From positions 1 through 6,357 of the forward strand of contig JAIXXE010000137.1 of the NCBI GenBank assembly GCA_027490875.1: a stretch of 6,357 nt of DNA, in the 5' to 3' direction. This DNA is from Alphaproteobacteria bacterium. Lineage in GTDB: Bacteria > Pseudomonadota > Alphaproteobacteria > UBA2136 > UBA6156. Both the position numbers and the translations under genes were made by a program. Shown one piece after another: positions 5,699 to 6,357 of the stretch; positions within the stretch are counted from its first letter, which is position 1, and every line of letters begins with the position of its first letter. The notes beneath the pieces were generated by a model. The model did no database searches, had not been told where the DNA came from, and worked only from the letters and a program-made list of their open reading frames with translations.

Positions 5699-6357
5699 GC
5701 CTGTATGTGGTCAGTCGCCGCAAGGTTGTGTTTCAGCAGGCCTCTTTGGGGGCCGTACAGGTGGTGTATGTGCCATCGGCCGACCAAACCCAGGTGCTGA
5801 AGGATTCCGTAGCACCTGTTAAACCTGTTGCCAAAACCCCGCAAGTACGCAGCGGCGTTGCCTTGGTACGGCTGCAACGCGGCCAGCGGGTGATGTATGG
5901 TACCCTGCCCAACGAAATTCAGGAGTTGCGCCAATCCGTTAAGGTATGGCTGCCTGAAGATTTGGTTCCGCCCACTGCGGAAGCCTTTTTCTTCGTGTTC
6001 AGCCCGCAGGTGGTGATTCACGGGATTCGTGAGCGTAACGACGAAGGCAAGATGGTGTGGCGCACGGCGCAACTTCAGTTGCCACAGGGCGAGGAGGCCC
6101 TGCCAGCGCTCCAGATTATTTTTGCCGACTACAGCTTGGCCAACCCCGGGCAGGAGGTGTGCCTGGCGGTGGTGAATGATGTGGGGCTTTACCGTGCGAT
6201 TCAGCAGGGCGAGAGTGCATACGGCTATAGCCCGGTTCCGTTCAGTACGCTCAAGCCGCAGAGCGAAACGCCCCCGCTGTACAGCCATGCTAACTTCACG
6301 TGGGTATATTTGCTGTTGCTGTTGATTGGCATTATGGGCGTGCTTGCGGTGGCAGCC
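5695..6357 (+). CDS. Probable bitopic pilus assembly protein, 3' end missing
   Basis: An open frame of 221 codons runs from the ATG at 5695 to the right edge without a stop, so the gene is cut by the window. It overlaps the platform-protein gene by four bases (ATGA) and has a good ribosome binding site, so it is very likely a real member of the operon. Residues 1-200 are soluble in character, with no signal peptide. A Pro/Val/Lys-containing linker lies at about 37-50, then a mixed alpha/beta region with VALVRLQRGQRVMYG (55-69) and EAFFFVFSPQVVIHG (96-110). A strongly hydrophobic segment begins at about 202 (FTWVYLLLLLIGIMG) and continues to the edge. An N-terminal cytoplasmic domain followed by one membrane span is the layout of GspL, BfpC and some PilO-like proteins, which link the ATPase to the membrane platform. 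No family motif was recognised, so this role rests on position and topology only. Confidence 0.75.
   Translation, partial: MSLYVVSRRKVVFQQASLGAVQVVYVPSADQTQVLKDSVAPVKPVAKTPQVRSGVALVRLQRGQRVMYGTLPNEIQELRQSVKVWLPEDLVPPTAEAFFFVFSPQVVIHGIRERNDEGKMVWRTAQLQLPQGEEALPALQIIFADYSLANPGQEVCLAVVNDVGLYRAIQQGESAYGYSPVPFSTLKPQSETPPLYSHANFTWVYLLLLLIGIMGVLAVAA

Noticed and set aside
5572..6288. Long minus-strand open frame (238 codons) opposite the last two genes
   Set aside because: It lies antisense to two well-supported plus-strand genes with overlapping stop/start and a good ribosome binding site, and its translation shows no family motif. It is a by-product of codon bias.

Overview
The window is one compact, plus-strand gene cluster for a type IV pilus / type II secretion-like machine of the type IVb (PilN/BfpB/TcpC-like) kind. 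The cell is Gram-negative, because the first gene encodes an outer-membrane secretin with a lipoprotein signal. Moderate GC content and the family resemblances suggest a proteobacterium. Genus, and whether the cluster is chromosomal or plasmid-borne, cannot be decided from the sequence.

Layout, left to right: (1) a PilN/BfpB-like secretin lipoprotein, 4-1965, whose start lies almost at the window edge; (2) an 87-base gap holding TGTTAA repeats, a palindrome and the pilin ribosome binding site; (3) a prepilin with an 18-residue leader, 2053-2724; (4) a GspE/PilB-type assembly ATPase, 2724-4541, whose ATG shares one base with the pilin stop codon; (5) a 68-base gap, then a GspF/PilC/PilR-type inner-membrane platform protein, 4610-5698; (6) a gene overlapping it by four bases (ATGA) that runs off the right edge at 6357, encoding about 200 soluble residues followed by a membrane segment. 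No stretch longer than 90 bases lacks a gene. No RNA gene, insertion sequence, CRISPR array or integration site was seen.

Together the genes supply the core of the machine: subunit, cytoplasmic motor, inner-membrane platform and outer-membrane channel, plus a probable bitopic connector. The prepilin peptidase, any minor pilins and any retraction ATPase are not in the window.

The points most worth a second look are a perfect 13-bp inverted repeat just inside the ATPase reading frame, directly after the pilin gene; a prepilin N-terminus with Asp-Gln where Glu5 is expected; a palindrome in the pilin leader region; a long low-complexity insert in the secretin bracketed by cysteines; and the unassigned last gene. 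The system itself looks like a divergent member of a known class rather than a wholly new one.
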